From Alphaproteobacteria bacterium (GTDB lineage: Bacteria; Myxococcota_A; UBA796; GCA-2862545), in assembly GCA_020632925.1 (NCBI GenBank), contig JACKER010000071.1, positions 1-16,489 on the forward strand: a stretch of DNA of 16,489 bases, given 5' to 3'. A model generated the notes under the pieces. That model saw only the letters and a list, made by a program, of their open reading frames with translations, did not search any database and was not told the DNA's origin. How positions within the stretch are numbered: the first letter of the stretch is position 1; every line of letters starts with the position of its first letter. Below, in pieces: positions 6,522 to 15,012 of the stretch. The translations under genes were made by a program, and so were the position numbers.

Positions 6522-8639
6522 GTGGACCCGACCATCGTCACCGCCGTCGCCACGCTCACCGGCCTGCTGCTGGCCTGCGAGCTGCCAGGACCGTCCTGGG
6601 CGTGGGCGCTCCTGCTGGTGGGGTTGCTCCTGGTCACGCGAGGGCGCGGCCTGCTGCGGCTGATCCCGGCGGCCGTCGTCGCCGGCGTGCTCTGCGGTCG
6701 CTCCGTGCCGCGCGGTCCGTCGCTCCACGGCCCGGTCACGCTCGTCGGGGTCCGCGTGGGCGCGGGGGGACGCGTCGCGGACGTGTCGGTGGACCGCGTG
6801 CGCCGTCCTGGTGGGGACTGGGAGGCGAGCGCCGGCCGCGTTCGAGTGCGGTTCCCCGAGCGGGCGCCGCCCCCGGGGTCGCCGGTGGTCGTGTCCGGCA
6901 GCGCGGGTCCGGTGCGGGCCGGGCTGCCGGGAGCGCCCGACCCGGTGCGCGCGGGCCGCCTGGGCGGGGTGAGGACCGAGGTCCGCGCGAGCGCGGTCCG
7001 GCGGCTCGACGGGGACGCCGCGGCCCCCATCGACGACGCGCTCGATCGCACCGGGCTCCTGCGGGCGCTGTTGTTCGGCGACACCAGCCGCTGCGCTCGC
7101 TCCGCGCTCACGGTCCTGCGCAACACGGGCACCACCCACCTGCTGTCGGTGAGCGGGTTCCACGTCGGCGTGGCGGCGGCGGCCGTCGTGGGCCTCGCGC
7201 GCCTGGTCCTGCGCCTCGTCGGGCTGGTGCGCCCGCAGGGGGTGCCCGCGGGTGCGGCCGTGCTCGTGGGGGTGATCAGCGCCTGGGGCTACGTCGCGGT
7301 CGCCGGCTGGCCGCTGCCGGCCCAGCGGGCGGCGGGGGCGCTCACCCTGGCGGCGCTGGGGCGGGCGCTGGGGCGGCGCACGGAGCCGCTGCCCGCGCTG
7401 TGCCTCGTCGGGCTCTTCCTCGCCGTGATCGATCCGTCCGCCCCCGCCTCGGCCTCGTTCCAGCTCTCGTTCAGCGCGATGCTGGGTCTGATCCTGGTGG
7501 TGCCGCGGCTCACCCGCTACGTCCCACCGGACCTGCCGTGGCCCCTGCCCTGGCTGATCGCCGGCCTGGCGGCGACGCTCGGGGCGACGCTCGCGACGCT
7601 GCCGGCCTCGGCGTGGTGGTTCCAGTCGCTACCGCCGCTGGCCCCGCTCGCGAACCTGGTGGCGACGCCCGCGCTCGGGCTGGTGGGCGTGCCGTGCGCC
7701 GCGCTGGCCGCCTGGGCGCCCTGGCCGCTGGACCAGCTGGGCGGGACGGTGGGCTCGGTGGTCTGCGCCGTGACCCTGCGGATCCTGGCATTCCTGGCGG
7801 TGCGGCCCCTCGCGCCCGCGGTCGGTCCGATCGGCGCGCTCGTGATGCTGCTGGCGCTGCTGGTCGGTCTGCGCCGTCCGTGGCTCGGGACCGTGGTGGG
7901 TGTCGGCTGCCTGGTGCCGGCACGGTTCGCGCCCGCGGTGCCGCGCGTCACCTTCCTCGACGTCGGCCAGGGGGACGCGGCCCTCGTCGAGCTGCCAGAC
8001 GGCCAGCGGATCCTCGTGGACGGCGGTCCGTCGGAGACGCAGGTGGCCGCCTGGTTGCGGCGGAGCGGCGTGCGGCACCTCGACCTCGTCGTCTCGAGCC
8101 ACGCCGAGCGCGATCACGAGGGCGGCCTGCCCGAGGTGCTCCGCAGCGTGAGCGTCGACGAGCTGTGGGCGACCGAGCCCTCGGAGGCGCTGCGCGACGC
8201 CGCGGACGACCGTGGCGTCCCGATCGTGGTCACCGGCCCGACCTGGCTCTCGCCCGATCCGACGGACGACGGCTCCGCGAACGAGCGGTCCATCGTGGTC
8301 GCCCTCGGGGGCGTGCTGTTCACCGGCGACATCGACGAGGACGCGGAGCTGCGCGTGGCGAGGCGCACCGACCCGCTCCCCGTCCTCAAGGTCCCACACC
8401 ACGGGTCGCGGACGTCGAGCTCGGCGGCGCTGCTCGACGCCGTCCATCCGCGCCTGGCGGTGGTCAGCGTGGGGCGCGACAACCCGTACCACCACCCGGC
8501 CGACGACGTGCTCGGCCGCCTCGCGGACGACGGGGTGATGGTGGTGCGGACGGACGTCGACGGGACGGTCGTCGTCGAGGTGGCCCCGGACGAGCTGCGC
8601 GTGCGGACCCGCGGGCGGGACGTGGTGCTCGAGCGCTGA
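6522..8639 (+). CDS. comEC: ComEC/Rec2-type DNA uptake channel
   Basis: 705 residues, a normal length for ComEC. The order of domains is an N-terminal hydrophobic/soluble region (about 1-165), the Competence membrane domain (about 175-450) with the signature THLLSVSGFHVG (205-216) and ASFQLSFSAMLGLILV (311-326), and a C-terminal metallo-beta-lactamase-like domain from about 474. The latter has VTFLDVGQGDAALVE, SSHAERDHEGG (His527, Asp531, His532), FTGDID (600-605) and VPHHGS (624-629). The middle acidic residue of the canonical HxDxDH motif is Glu here. ComEC carries one DNA strand across the inner membrane during transformation, and the C-terminal domain is thought to act as the nuclease. 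The start is taken as GTG 6522, although no strong ribosome-binding site precedes it. The gene ends 18 bp before the arylsulfotransferase-like gene. Confidence 0.93.
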   Translation: MDPTIVTAVATLTGLLLACELPGPSWAWALLLVGLLLVTRGRGLLRLIPAAVVAGVLCGRSVPRGPSLHGPVTLVGVRVGAGGRVADVSVDRVRRPGGDWEASAGRVRVRFPERAPPPGSPVVVSGSAGPVRAGLPGAPDPVRAGRLGGVRTEVRASAVRRLDGDAAAPIDDALDRTGLLRALLFGDTSRCARSALTVLRNTGTTHLLSVSGFHVGVAAAAVVGLARLVLRLVGLVRPQGVPAGAAVLVGVISAWGYVAVAGWPLPAQRAAGALTLAALGRALGRRTEPLPALCLVGLFLAVIDPSAPASASFQLSFSAMLGLILVVPRLTRYVPPDLPWPLPWLIAGLAATLGATLATLPASAWWFQSLPPLAPLANLVATPALGLVGVPCAALAAWAPWPLDQLGGTVGSVVCAVTLRILAFLAVRPLAPAVGPIGALVMLLALLVGLRRPWLGTVVGVGCLVPARFAPAVPRVTFLDVGQGDAALVELPDGQRILVDGGPSETQVAAWLRRSGVRHLDLVVSSHAERDHEGGLPEVLRSVSVDELWATEPSEALRDAADDRGVPIVVTGPTWLSPDPTDDGSANERSIVVALGGVLFTGDIDEDAELRVARRTDPLPVLKVPHHGSRTSSSAALLDAVHPRLAVVSVGRDNPYHHPADDVLGRLADDGVMVVRTDVDGTVVVEVAPDELRVRTRGRDVVLER

Positions 8640-8657
8640 CGGTGTGATGGTCCTGAC

Positions 8658-10004
8658 GTGCTCCTCCTCCTCGCCGCCTGCAGGTCGCACTCGCTCGTCG
8701 CGTCCATCACGCCGTCGGAGCACGTGCCCACCGCGTTCCGGGTGAGCGTCGACGCCCCCGGGGGCACCGCCAGGGTGTGGTGGTCCGAGCGCGGCGAGGA
8801 CGACGTCGCCAGCCCACCGACGGCGGTGGACGGGCCCGTCGAGCTCCCGCTGATCGGCGTGCCCGCCGGGACCACGATCCGTTGGTGGGTGGAGGTGGAG
8901 GACGCCGACGGCTTGCGCTCGACGAGCGCACCCGAGGCGCTCGAGGTGCCGGCGCCGCCCGCGGACCTGCCCGGATTCACGCTCGATCTCGACGAGACCG
9001 GCGGCACGATGGGCGACGGGTACCTCCTGCTGAGCCGCTTCGACAACCCGGGCGCCAGCCAGGTCGTCATCCTGGACGGGCGGGGGCGCATCGTGTGGTG
9101 GCAGCCCGACGACGGGAAGGGCCGCATCACCCGAGTGCGGCCGCTGCCGGACGGGACCGGCGTGATCTTCCAGCAGGAGGGCCGGCTGGTGGAGCAGTCC
9201 TTCGACGGCACGACCCGCCGCGAGACCGCGATCGACGGCGCGCACCACGACCTGCAGCCGCTCGGGGACGGCACGGCGCTCTCGCTCACGCACGTCATCG
9301 TGCACGGCACGATCGAGGGCTTCGGCGAGGCGGACTACGCGGACGACCGGCTCTCCCGGGTCCAGCTCGGCTCGACGAACGCGCGAGAGGCCGAGGTGCT
9401 CTTCTCCTACGACGAGGACTACCCGATCGCGCCCTGGGCTCCCTGCCCCCACGTCGAGGACACCGAGTTCGTCGACGACGCGCACGAGTGGACACACGCC
9501 AACTCGCTGGTGCCCGCCGCCGACGGCGGTTGGTGGATCATGAACCGCTGGCTGGACGCGCTGATCCACCTCGACGCGGACGGCACCTTCCTCGAGCAGA
9601 TCGGCGGGCGCGACGGGACCTGGACCTCCGATCCGGGCGCGGTCTTCCAGCACGCCCACATGTCCTGGGCCGAGCCCGGCCCCGACAGCACGCGGATGTG
9701 GGTCTTCGACAACGGGTGGGACCACAGCTCGCGCCCCATCCCCACGCGCCTGCTCGAGCTCGAGCTCGACCCCGTCCGCCAGCACGTGACGCTGCTCACC
9801 GAGATCACCGACCCCATCGGCTTCGGCCACACCAACTTCCTCGGCGACGTGACGCCGCTCTCAGGCACCGACCACCTGCTCACGAGCTGGGCCGCGAAGG
9901 CCGCCGTGATCGAGCTCGGCGCCGACGGCGAGCCCCTGTGGGGCGTGCAGACCACCGGCGCCATCGCCCGCGTCCATCGGCTGGACACCCTCTACGCCCC
10001 ATGA
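8658..10004 (+). CDS. Arylsulfotransferase-like beta-propeller lipoprotein
   Basis: 448 residues. The GTG start gives MLLLLAAC, an extremely short lipoprotein signal (Cys8) with no basic residue before it; it is the first possible start after the comEC stop. Residues about 12-100 look like a fibronectin-III-type beta domain, and about 105-445 like a beta-propeller of the arylsulfotransferase (ASST) family. Characteristic pieces are GAHHDLQPLGDG (195-205), EWTHANSLVP (277-286), QHAHMSW (331-337), WVFDNG (348-353) and GHTNFLGDV (390-398), which put several His residues where the family has its active-site His cluster. ASST enzymes transfer sulfate between phenolic compounds outside the cytoplasm, but many bacterial members have unknown substrates and I cannot assert activity. 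The last 144 bp overlap the 3' end of the convergent copper ATPase gene. Confidence 0.8.
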   Translation: MLLLLAACRSHSLVASITPSEHVPTAFRVSVDAPGGTARVWWSERGEDDVASPPTAVDGPVELPLIGVPAGTTIRWWVEVEDADGLRSTSAPEALEVPAPPADLPGFTLDLDETGGTMGDGYLLLSRFDNPGASQVVILDGRGRIVWWQPDDGKGRITRVRPLPDGTGVIFQQEGRLVEQSFDGTTRRETAIDGAHHDLQPLGDGTALSLTHVIVHGTIEGFGEADYADDRLSRVQLGSTNAREAEVLFSYDEDYPIAPWAPCPHVEDTEFVDDAHEWTHANSLVPAADGGWWIMNRWLDALIHLDADGTFLEQIGGRDGTWTSDPGAVFQHAHMSWAEPGPDSTRMWVFDNGWDHSSRPIPTRLLELELDPVRQHVTLLTEITDPIGFGHTNFLGDVTPLSGTDHLLTSWAAKAAVIELGADGEPLWGVQTTGAIARVHRLDTLYAP

Positions 10005-12134
10005 GGGCCACCGTCGCACGGCGCCGAGCGTCACCGACAGCGAGGACAGCGCCATCGCGACGGCGGCGACCTGCGGCGTGACGAGGCCCGCGACCGCGAG
10101 CGGCACGGCGACCGCGTTGTACAGCAGCGCCCAGCCGACGTTCCATCGCGACCGCCGGGCGGCGTGTCCCGCCAGCGCCAGCGCCGCCGCCACCCGTGGG
10201 AGGCCCTGGGCGCGCACGACGATGCCCGCCGCGGCCCGTGCGGCGTCGGAGGCCCCATCCACCGCGATCCCGACGGTCGCGCGCGCGAGCGCCGGCGCGT
10301 CGTTCACCCCGTCGCCCACGAACGCGACCCGCTGCCCCGCGGCCTCCGCCGCCGCGACCGCGTCCGCCTTGTCCAGCGGCGAGAGCCCCGAGCGGACCTC
10401 GTCGGGACGCAGCCCCACCGCCGAGGCGACGGAGGCCACCGGGCCCGGTGCGTCCCCCGACCACAGGGCGAGCGCGTAGCCGGCGGCGCGGAGCCGGGTC
10501 ACCGTCGCCGCCGCATCGCCCCGCACGGCGTCCGCGAGCACCACTCGCCCGAGCACGACGCCGTCCCGCTCGACGAGCACCTCCGTCCCCTCGGTGCTCT
10601 CCGAAGGAGCCCACTCGATCCAGGCGCGGGACCCGACGCGCACCTCCCGCGTCCCGTGGACCCAGCGCACGCCGCGCCCGGGCTCCACGGTCCGCTCCCC
10701 GCCTCGCTCCACGCGGTCCGTGGCCGCGATCAGCGCGCGCGCCAGCGGGTGCTCGGCGCCGACCTCGGCCGAGGCCGCGAGCGAGAGCAGCTCACCGCCG
10801 CCCACGCCCGCCACCGGCTCCACGGCCACCACCGCCGGCCGGCCCTCGGTCAGCGTGCCCGTCTTGTCCAGCACGACGAGGTCCACGCTCGCCGCTCGCT
10901 CCAGCGCCTGCGTGTCGCGGAACAACAGCCCCCGCGAGGCCGCGCGGCCCACCGCCACCACCCGCACCAGCGGCGCCGCGACCCCGAGCGCGCAGGGGCA
11001 GGTCACGACCGTCACCGTCAGCGCGCGCAGCAGCCCGGCCTCGAGCGAGCCCGTCCACAGGCTCGTCCCCACCAACGTGAGCGCCGCGAGCACCAGCACC
11101 GCGGGCGCCAGGTGCTCCGAGAGCCGCTCGGCGAAGCCCGGGACCTCGGCGCGCTGGTCGAGCGCGGTCCGCACCTGCGTCGCGATGCGATCGAGCACGC
11201 GCTGCCCGACGCCGGCCGACACCTGCACCAGCAGGGTGCCCGAGCCGTTCGTACAGCCCGCCTCCACCTCGTCCCCCGGTCCGACCCGCAGCGGCGCCGA
11301 CTCGCCCGTGAGCACCGCGCGGTCGAGCGTCGAGCGTCCGACCGTCACCGTACCGTCCAGCGGGATCCGCGCGTGCGCCGGCACCTCGATGACCGCGCCG
11401 GGCTCGACGGTCGCGGCGATCACCTCGCGCACGCCCTCCTCCGACCACAGGCGGACCACCTCGGGTGTGAGGTCCAGCAGCTCGCGCACCGCGTTCACGC
11501 CTCGCTCGCGCGCCCGGGCCTCCAGCAGCCGCCCCGCGAGCAGCAGCACCACGAGCATCACGGACGCGTCGAACCACACGTCCGTCCCCCCGCGCCCCAG
11601 CTCCGCGAGCGACAGCGCCCACGCCCCGAGCGAGCCGATCGACACCAGCAGGTCCATCCCGGGGACGCCCGCGCGCAACGTCCGCCAGGCCGCGAGGTGG
11701 AAGCGGGCGCCCACCACCAGCGCGACCGGGGTGGCGAGCGCCGCCGAGGCCCGCGCCAGCAGCGTCCGCGCCTCGGGCGCCATGCCCGGGTCCACGTAGA
11801 GCGCGACCTGCGCGATCATCACCCACATCCCGAGGAACCAGCCGATCGCGATGCGCACCCAGAGCGCGGCGGTCGCCTCGTCGTCGGCGTCCCCGAGCCC
11901 CGCCGGCCGGAACACCCAGGGCCGCGCCGGGTAGCCGAGCTCCGTGGCGGCCGCGATGGCCCGCCGCTCGACCTCCGCGCGGTCGGCCCCCGCGTCCACC
12001 TCGAGGCTCGCCACCCGCGTCGCGAAGCCCACCCGCGCCGAGCTGACCCCGGGCACGCGGGAGAGCACCCGCTCGGCCGCGCGCGCGCAGCTCGTGCAGA
12101 ACATGCCGTCGACCTCGAGCAGCAGCGGCTCCAC
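9861..12134 (-). CDS. ccoI: Copper-transporting P1B-type ATPase (CcoI/FixI-like)
   Basis: 757 residues. An N-terminal heavy-metal-associated domain has MFCTSC (Cys13, Cys16). Membrane helices follow, then the actuator motif LTGES (275-279), the metal-site TCPCALG (378-384), DKTGTLT with phosphorylated Asp423, the nucleotide-domain HP (462-463) and VGDGVNDAPAL (606-616). The last helices carry N-x6-YN-x4-P (665-678) and MALSSLS (694-700), the Cu(I) P1B-1 signature. As the last gene of the cbb3 operon, its product is best read as the CcoI/FixI pump that supplies copper for oxidase assembly, though a CopA export role cannot be excluded. The start is a GTG with GAGGTG four bases upstream, 8 bp after the ccoP stop. 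The conserved fold ends near residue 706; residues 711-757 lie entirely antisense to the arylsulfotransferase-like gene and look like read-through rather than a domain. Confidence 0.9.
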   Translation of the reverse strand: MEPLLLEVDGMFCTSCARAAERVLSRVPGVSSARVGFATRVASLEVDAGADRAEVERRAIAAATELGYPARPWVFRPAGLGDADDEATAALWVRIAIGWFLGMWVMIAQVALYVDPGMAPEARTLLARASAALATPVALVVGARFHLAAWRTLRAGVPGMDLLVSIGSLGAWALSLAELGRGGTDVWFDASVMLVVLLLAGRLLEARARERGVNAVRELLDLTPEVVRLWSEEGVREVIAATVEPGAVIEVPAHARIPLDGTVTVGRSTLDRAVLTGESAPLRVGPGDEVEAGCTNGSGTLLVQVSAGVGQRVLDRIATQVRTALDQRAEVPGFAERLSEHLAPAVLVLAALTLVGTSLWTGSLEAGLLRALTVTVVTCPCALGVAAPLVRVVAVGRAASRGLLFRDTQALERAASVDLVVLDKTGTLTEGRPAVVAVEPVAGVGGGELLSLAASAEVGAEHPLARALIAATDRVERGGERTVEPGRGVRWVHGTREVRVGSRAWIEWAPSESTEGTEVLVERDGVVLGRVVLADAVRGDAAATVTRLRAAGYALALWSGDAPGPVASVASAVGLRPDEVRSGLSPLDKADAVAAAEAAGQRVAFVGDGVNDAPALARATVGIAVDGASDAARAAAGIVVRAQGLPRVAAALALAGHAARRSRWNVGWALLYNAVAVPLAVAGLVTPQVAAVAMALSSLSVTLGAVRRWPSWGVEGVQPMDAGDGAGGLHAPQGLAVGAELDHGGLRGPAREQVVGA

Positions 12135-12142
12135 GGGTCACC

Positions 12143-12730
12143 TCAGGGGTAGAGCTGGACGAGCTCGGCCTGCCCCTGGAGCGGGGCGTGACCCTCGAGC
12201 GTCGCGCGAACCCCGGCCACCAGCGTCTCGGGGACGGGGGTGGCGGCGTTGCCGAAGCTGCCGCGCACGTGGGAGAGGACCGCCGCGATCTCGCCGTCCG
12301 TGAGCTGGTCGCGGAAGGTCGGCATCACCGAGGCGTAGGAGGTGCCCTTCACCTCGATGGCGCCCGTCAACCCCGTGAGCACGATGGCCGCCGTGCGCTC
12401 CGGCGCCCCGACCACCCACTCGCTCCCCGCGAGCGGCGGGAAGGTCCCCGGCAGGCCGTTGCCGTCGGCCTGGTGGCAGGCGGCACAGCGGGCAGCGAAC
12501 ACCGCGCCCCCGTCGATGCCTCCGCCGGCGGGCGTCTCGGGCGGCTGGAGCGCGGCCAGCGTCCGCCGGTCGCCGTAGGGCGCCATGCCCGGCCCGATCT
12601 CGGTGGCGAAGGTGTACGCCCCCCAGGCGGCGACGACGACGACCAGGCCAGCGACGACGAGGGGGACCCCGCGGGGTGCCTCGGCGGGCTCGTGGCCCTC
12701 GCGACCCTGCGGGAGATCGGCGGGGCTCAT
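12143..12730 (-). CDS. ccoP: cbb3 oxidase diheme-subunit homologue with a single heme c (CcoP-like)
   Basis: 195 residues. One membrane helix (about 21-41) anchors a periplasmic cytochrome c domain with the heme-binding CAACH (Cys82, Cys85, His86) and a likely axial Met136 in SVMPTF. Only one CxxCH motif is present, whereas classical CcoP has two and is about 300 residues long, so this is a shortened version. In the oxidase this subunit takes electrons from soluble cytochromes or the bc1 complex and passes them to CcoO. Its ATG overlaps the ccoO stop (ATGA-type, 4 bp) and it is followed after 8 bp by the copper ATPase gene. Assignment as the CcoP counterpart rests on position as much as on sequence. 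Confidence 0.85.
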   Translation of the reverse strand: MSPADLPQGREGHEPAEAPRGVPLVVAGLVVVVAAWGAYTFATEIGPGMAPYGDRRTLAALQPPETPAGGGIDGGAVFAARCAACHQADGNGLPGTFPPLAGSEWVVGAPERTAAIVLTGLTGAIEVKGTSYASVMPTFRDQLTDGEIAAVLSHVRGSFGNAATPVPETLVAGVRATLEGHAPLQGQAELVQLYP

Positions 12731-13326
12731 GGCTGCTCCTCCTGGCTGGCGGTGAGGACGGGCGCGGTGTGGTCGAGGCGCAGCAGGTAGCGGACGAGCG
12801 CCTGGGCCTCGGGCGTGGCGACGACGATCCCGGGCTCGCGCTGCACCTCGGGCGGGATCTTCACGACGAGATCGCCGGGGCGCACCGTGTCCACGTGGTC
12901 GAACAGGTAGGCGTAGGACGGCATCACGCTCACCGGCGAGACCGCGCGCGGCTGGTACAGGTGGAGGTAGTGCCAGTCTGCGCTCGGCAGGCGCGCGCCG
13001 ACGTTGAACAGGTCGGGGCCCGTGCGCATCGTCCCGAGCTGGTGCGGGTAGTCGTACGCGTAGTCGCCGGGCACGCTCGGCCGTCCCCAGCCGCGCTGGT
13101 CGTCGGGCGCCTGCGCGGGGTCCCGCGGCTGCTGGCTGTGGCAGTAGACGCAGCCCTCCGAGACGTAGACCCCGCGGCCCATGGCCTCCTCGGGCGTGTA
13201 CGGGCGCAGGCCGGGGCTCGGCTCGATGTGCTCGAGCTGGAGGTAGGGGGCGAGCACGAGGGCACCCCCTGCGAACAGGACGATGGCCGCGGACCCGACG
13301 GCCGTGGCGAGCGCTTCGGTGCTCAT
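12727..13326 (-). CDS. ccoO: cbb3 oxidase monoheme cytochrome c subunit CcoO
   Basis: 199 residues, close to the usual length. An N-terminal membrane anchor (about 8-28) is followed by a cytochrome c domain with EGCVYCHSQQPRDP (heme Cys59, Cys62, His63). The stretch PGDYAYDYPHQLGTMRTGPDLFNVG (about 88-110) is the family hallmark, and SVMPSYAYLF carries the likely axial Met135. The protein relays electrons from CcoP to the heme/copper centre in CcoN at the periplasmic side of the inner membrane. The start ATG overlaps the ccoN stop by four bases and the stop overlaps the ccoP start by four bases, so the three genes are translationally coupled. Confidence 0.95.
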   Translation of the reverse strand: MSTEALATAVGSAAIVLFAGGALVLAPYLQLEHIEPSPGLRPYTPEEAMGRGVYVSEGCVYCHSQQPRDPAQAPDDQRGWGRPSVPGDYAYDYPHQLGTMRTGPDLFNVGARLPSADWHYLHLYQPRAVSPVSVMPSYAYLFDHVDTVRPGDLVVKIPPEVQREPGIVVATPEAQALVRYLLRLDHTAPVLTASQEEQP

Positions 13327-14924
13327 GTCATCTCCTCGGTGAGCGAGAGAGCGGGGGCGCGGGCGGCGCGCAGGGCGAGCGCGCCAACGTGGACGGCGAA
13401 GACCAGGTGGCCGAGCGTCATCAGCAGCCCGCCCGCGGTGCGTCCCCACAGCCAGGGGGCGGCGGCGCTCACGCTGTCGGTGAACGGCCGGGACGCGTCG
13501 AGCATCGCCTGGCCCTGGAGCAGCCCGCCGATGGTCAGCGTCGTGAAGTAGACGAAGAACCCGACCGCGATCAGCGCGAAGTGCACGTCGACCAGGGGCC
13601 GCCAGGGCCACTCCACCCCGGTCACGCGCGGCATCAGGAAGTAGATCGCGCCGAAGAACACGATGGACGCGAAGCCGTAGGCCCCGAGGTGCGCGTGGGC
13701 GACGGTGTAGTGCGTGAAGTGCGTCAGCGTGTTGACCGACCGCAGGCTCTCCATCGAGCCCTGGAAGCTGGCCGCGGTGTAGAGCATGGCGCCGAGCACG
13801 ATGAACCGCAGGACGGGCGAGTGCCGCAGCGCCCGGAAGCGCCCGAGCACGGTCAGGTGGTGGTTCACGGCGACCGCGAACACCGGGATCACCATCGAGA
13901 CGCTGGTGACGATGGACAGCGTCACGACCCAGCCGGGCACGGGGCCGCCGATCAGGTGGTGGACGCCCACCTGGGAGTAGAACAGCGCCAGCGACCAGAA
14001 CCCGAGCAGCGAGAGTTGGTAGCTGTAGATGGGCCGGCCCACGATCTTGGGGATCAGGTAGTAGGCGGCCGCGAGCCCGAGCGGCGTGAACCAGAGCCCG
14101 AGCACGTTGTGGGCGAACCACCAGTTCACGAGCGCGTGCTCGACGCCGAAGTGGAGGTTCGGGATGTTCGCGACCACGAACAGGATCGGGAACCACACGA
14201 GCGCGCCGATGATGTAGAGCGCGGAGACGTAGAGGTGGTCGACCTTTCGGTGCGGCAGCGTCAGGAACATGGGGACCGCCGCCAGCGAGCCGCCGATCAC
14301 GAAGAAGCCGTCGATCTGCCACGGGTACTCGAGCCACTCGAGGCCGTCGGTCCAGCCCGACGCGAGCGCGCCCGTGCCGAGCAGCATCCCGATGTTCCAG
14401 AACAGAGCCCCCGCCGTCGCCCAGCGCCCGCCGCGCAGGGGCGTGCGGAGCAGCCGGGGAAGCAGCCAGAGCGCCACCCCCATGCCCGCCATCGAGAGCC
14501 AGCCGTAGGCGACGGTGTCGAGGTGCAGCGGCCGCAGGCGCCCGAACGTCGTCCAGGCCTGGTCCGTGAGCCAGTCCGGGTACTGGAACTTGAGCGACAC
14601 GACGAGCCCGAAGATCGAGCCCACCGCGAGCCAGGCGACCGCCGAGAGCACGAAGGCCAGCACGGGGCCGCGGCTCGATCGGTCGCACGCGTCGCGATCG
14701 CGCAGCTCGGCGGGATCGGGCGAGCGCGGGGTCGCGCCGAGCACCCGCTGCAGGCGCGGCGTCGCGACCGGGTCCTCGGCCCAGCCCTCCTCGTGGTCGA
14801 GGAACGGGACGTGGGCGCCACCCGCGCCGAACTGTCGGCGGGCGATCGCGGCGACCAGCCCCAGGAGCCCGACGGCGCCGATGACGAACGTCACCGCGAA
14901 CAGCCAGGCGATGGTGCCGTTCAT
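13323..14924 (-). CDS. ccoN: cbb3 oxidase catalytic subunit CcoN with N-terminal extension
   Basis: 533 residues, about 50 longer than usual. All expected metal ligands are present: low-spin heme b His134 (RPLHLDTVAYGW) and His412, high-spin heme b3 His410 (HYTVAHAHLGAYGF), copper-B His272 (WWFAHNVLG) and His322/His323 (VHHLIGG), and Tyr316 six residues before His322, where the cross-linked tyrosine sits in other CcoN proteins. It should therefore be an active oxygen reductase and proton pump. The extra part is an additional helix (about 6-27) followed by a basic and then acidic stretch (ARRQFGAGGAHVPFLDHEEG), which resembles CcoS placed in front of the normal first CcoN helix (about 87-109). 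The start ATG has AGGAGG four bases upstream. It is the first gene of the operon, directly behind a sigma-54-type promoter. Confidence 0.96.
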   Translation of the reverse strand: MNGTIAWLFAVTFVIGAVGLLGLVAAIARRQFGAGGAHVPFLDHEEGWAEDPVATPRLQRVLGATPRSPDPAELRDRDACDRSSRGPVLAFVLSAVAWLAVGSIFGLVVSLKFQYPDWLTDQAWTTFGRLRPLHLDTVAYGWLSMAGMGVALWLLPRLLRTPLRGGRWATAGALFWNIGMLLGTGALASGWTDGLEWLEYPWQIDGFFVIGGSLAAVPMFLTLPHRKVDHLYVSALYIIGALVWFPILFVVANIPNLHFGVEHALVNWWFAHNVLGLWFTPLGLAAAYYLIPKIVGRPIYSYQLSLLGFWSLALFYSQVGVHHLIGGPVPGWVVTLSIVTSVSMVIPVFAVAVNHHLTVLGRFRALRHSPVLRFIVLGAMLYTAASFQGSMESLRSVNTLTHFTHYTVAHAHLGAYGFASIVFFGAIYFLMPRVTGVEWPWRPLVDVHFALIAVGFFVYFTTLTIGGLLQGQAMLDASRPFTDSVSAAAPWLWGRTAGGLLMTLGHLVFAVHVGALALRAARAPALSLTEEMT

Positions 14925-14945
14925 GAATCCTCCTGCCCGGCCGAA

Positions 14946-14962
14946 AGCAACGCGCGTGCCAG
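14946..14962 (-). promoter_or_regulatory. Sigma-54 (-24/-12) promoter of the cco operon
   Basis: Read on the minus strand the sequence is CTGGCACGCGCGTTGCT, a full match to the sigma-54 consensus YTGGCACG-N4-TTGCW, with GG and GC separated by exactly ten bases (GG at 14960-14959, GC at 14948-14947). The predicted start of transcription is near 14935, giving a very short leader of about 11 nt that just includes the ccoN ribosome-binding site (AGGAGG, 14934-14929). A sigma-54 activator gene starts on the other strand about 110 bp away, which fits the reading. Confidence 0.88.
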
Positions 14963-15012
14963 GCCGAGGACCTCGGTCCGAGCTCGATCGCCATGCCGCT
15001 GGTGCGCATGAG

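Noticed and set aside
7629..9830. A 733-codon open frame on the minus strand across comEC and the arylsulfotransferase-like gene
   Set aside because: It is antisense to two well-recognised genes, has the His/Arg/Gly/Pro-rich composition of GC-driven shadow frames and shows no domain motif.
10164..12152. A 662-codon open frame on the plus strand antisense to ccoI
   Set aside because: Its composition is dominated by Arg, His, Pro and Gly, and the opposite strand holds a complete P-type ATPase with all motifs.
13389..15011. A 540-codon plus-strand frame antisense to ccoN
   Set aside because: It is shadow coding with no domains; it also runs through the sigma-54 promoter region.
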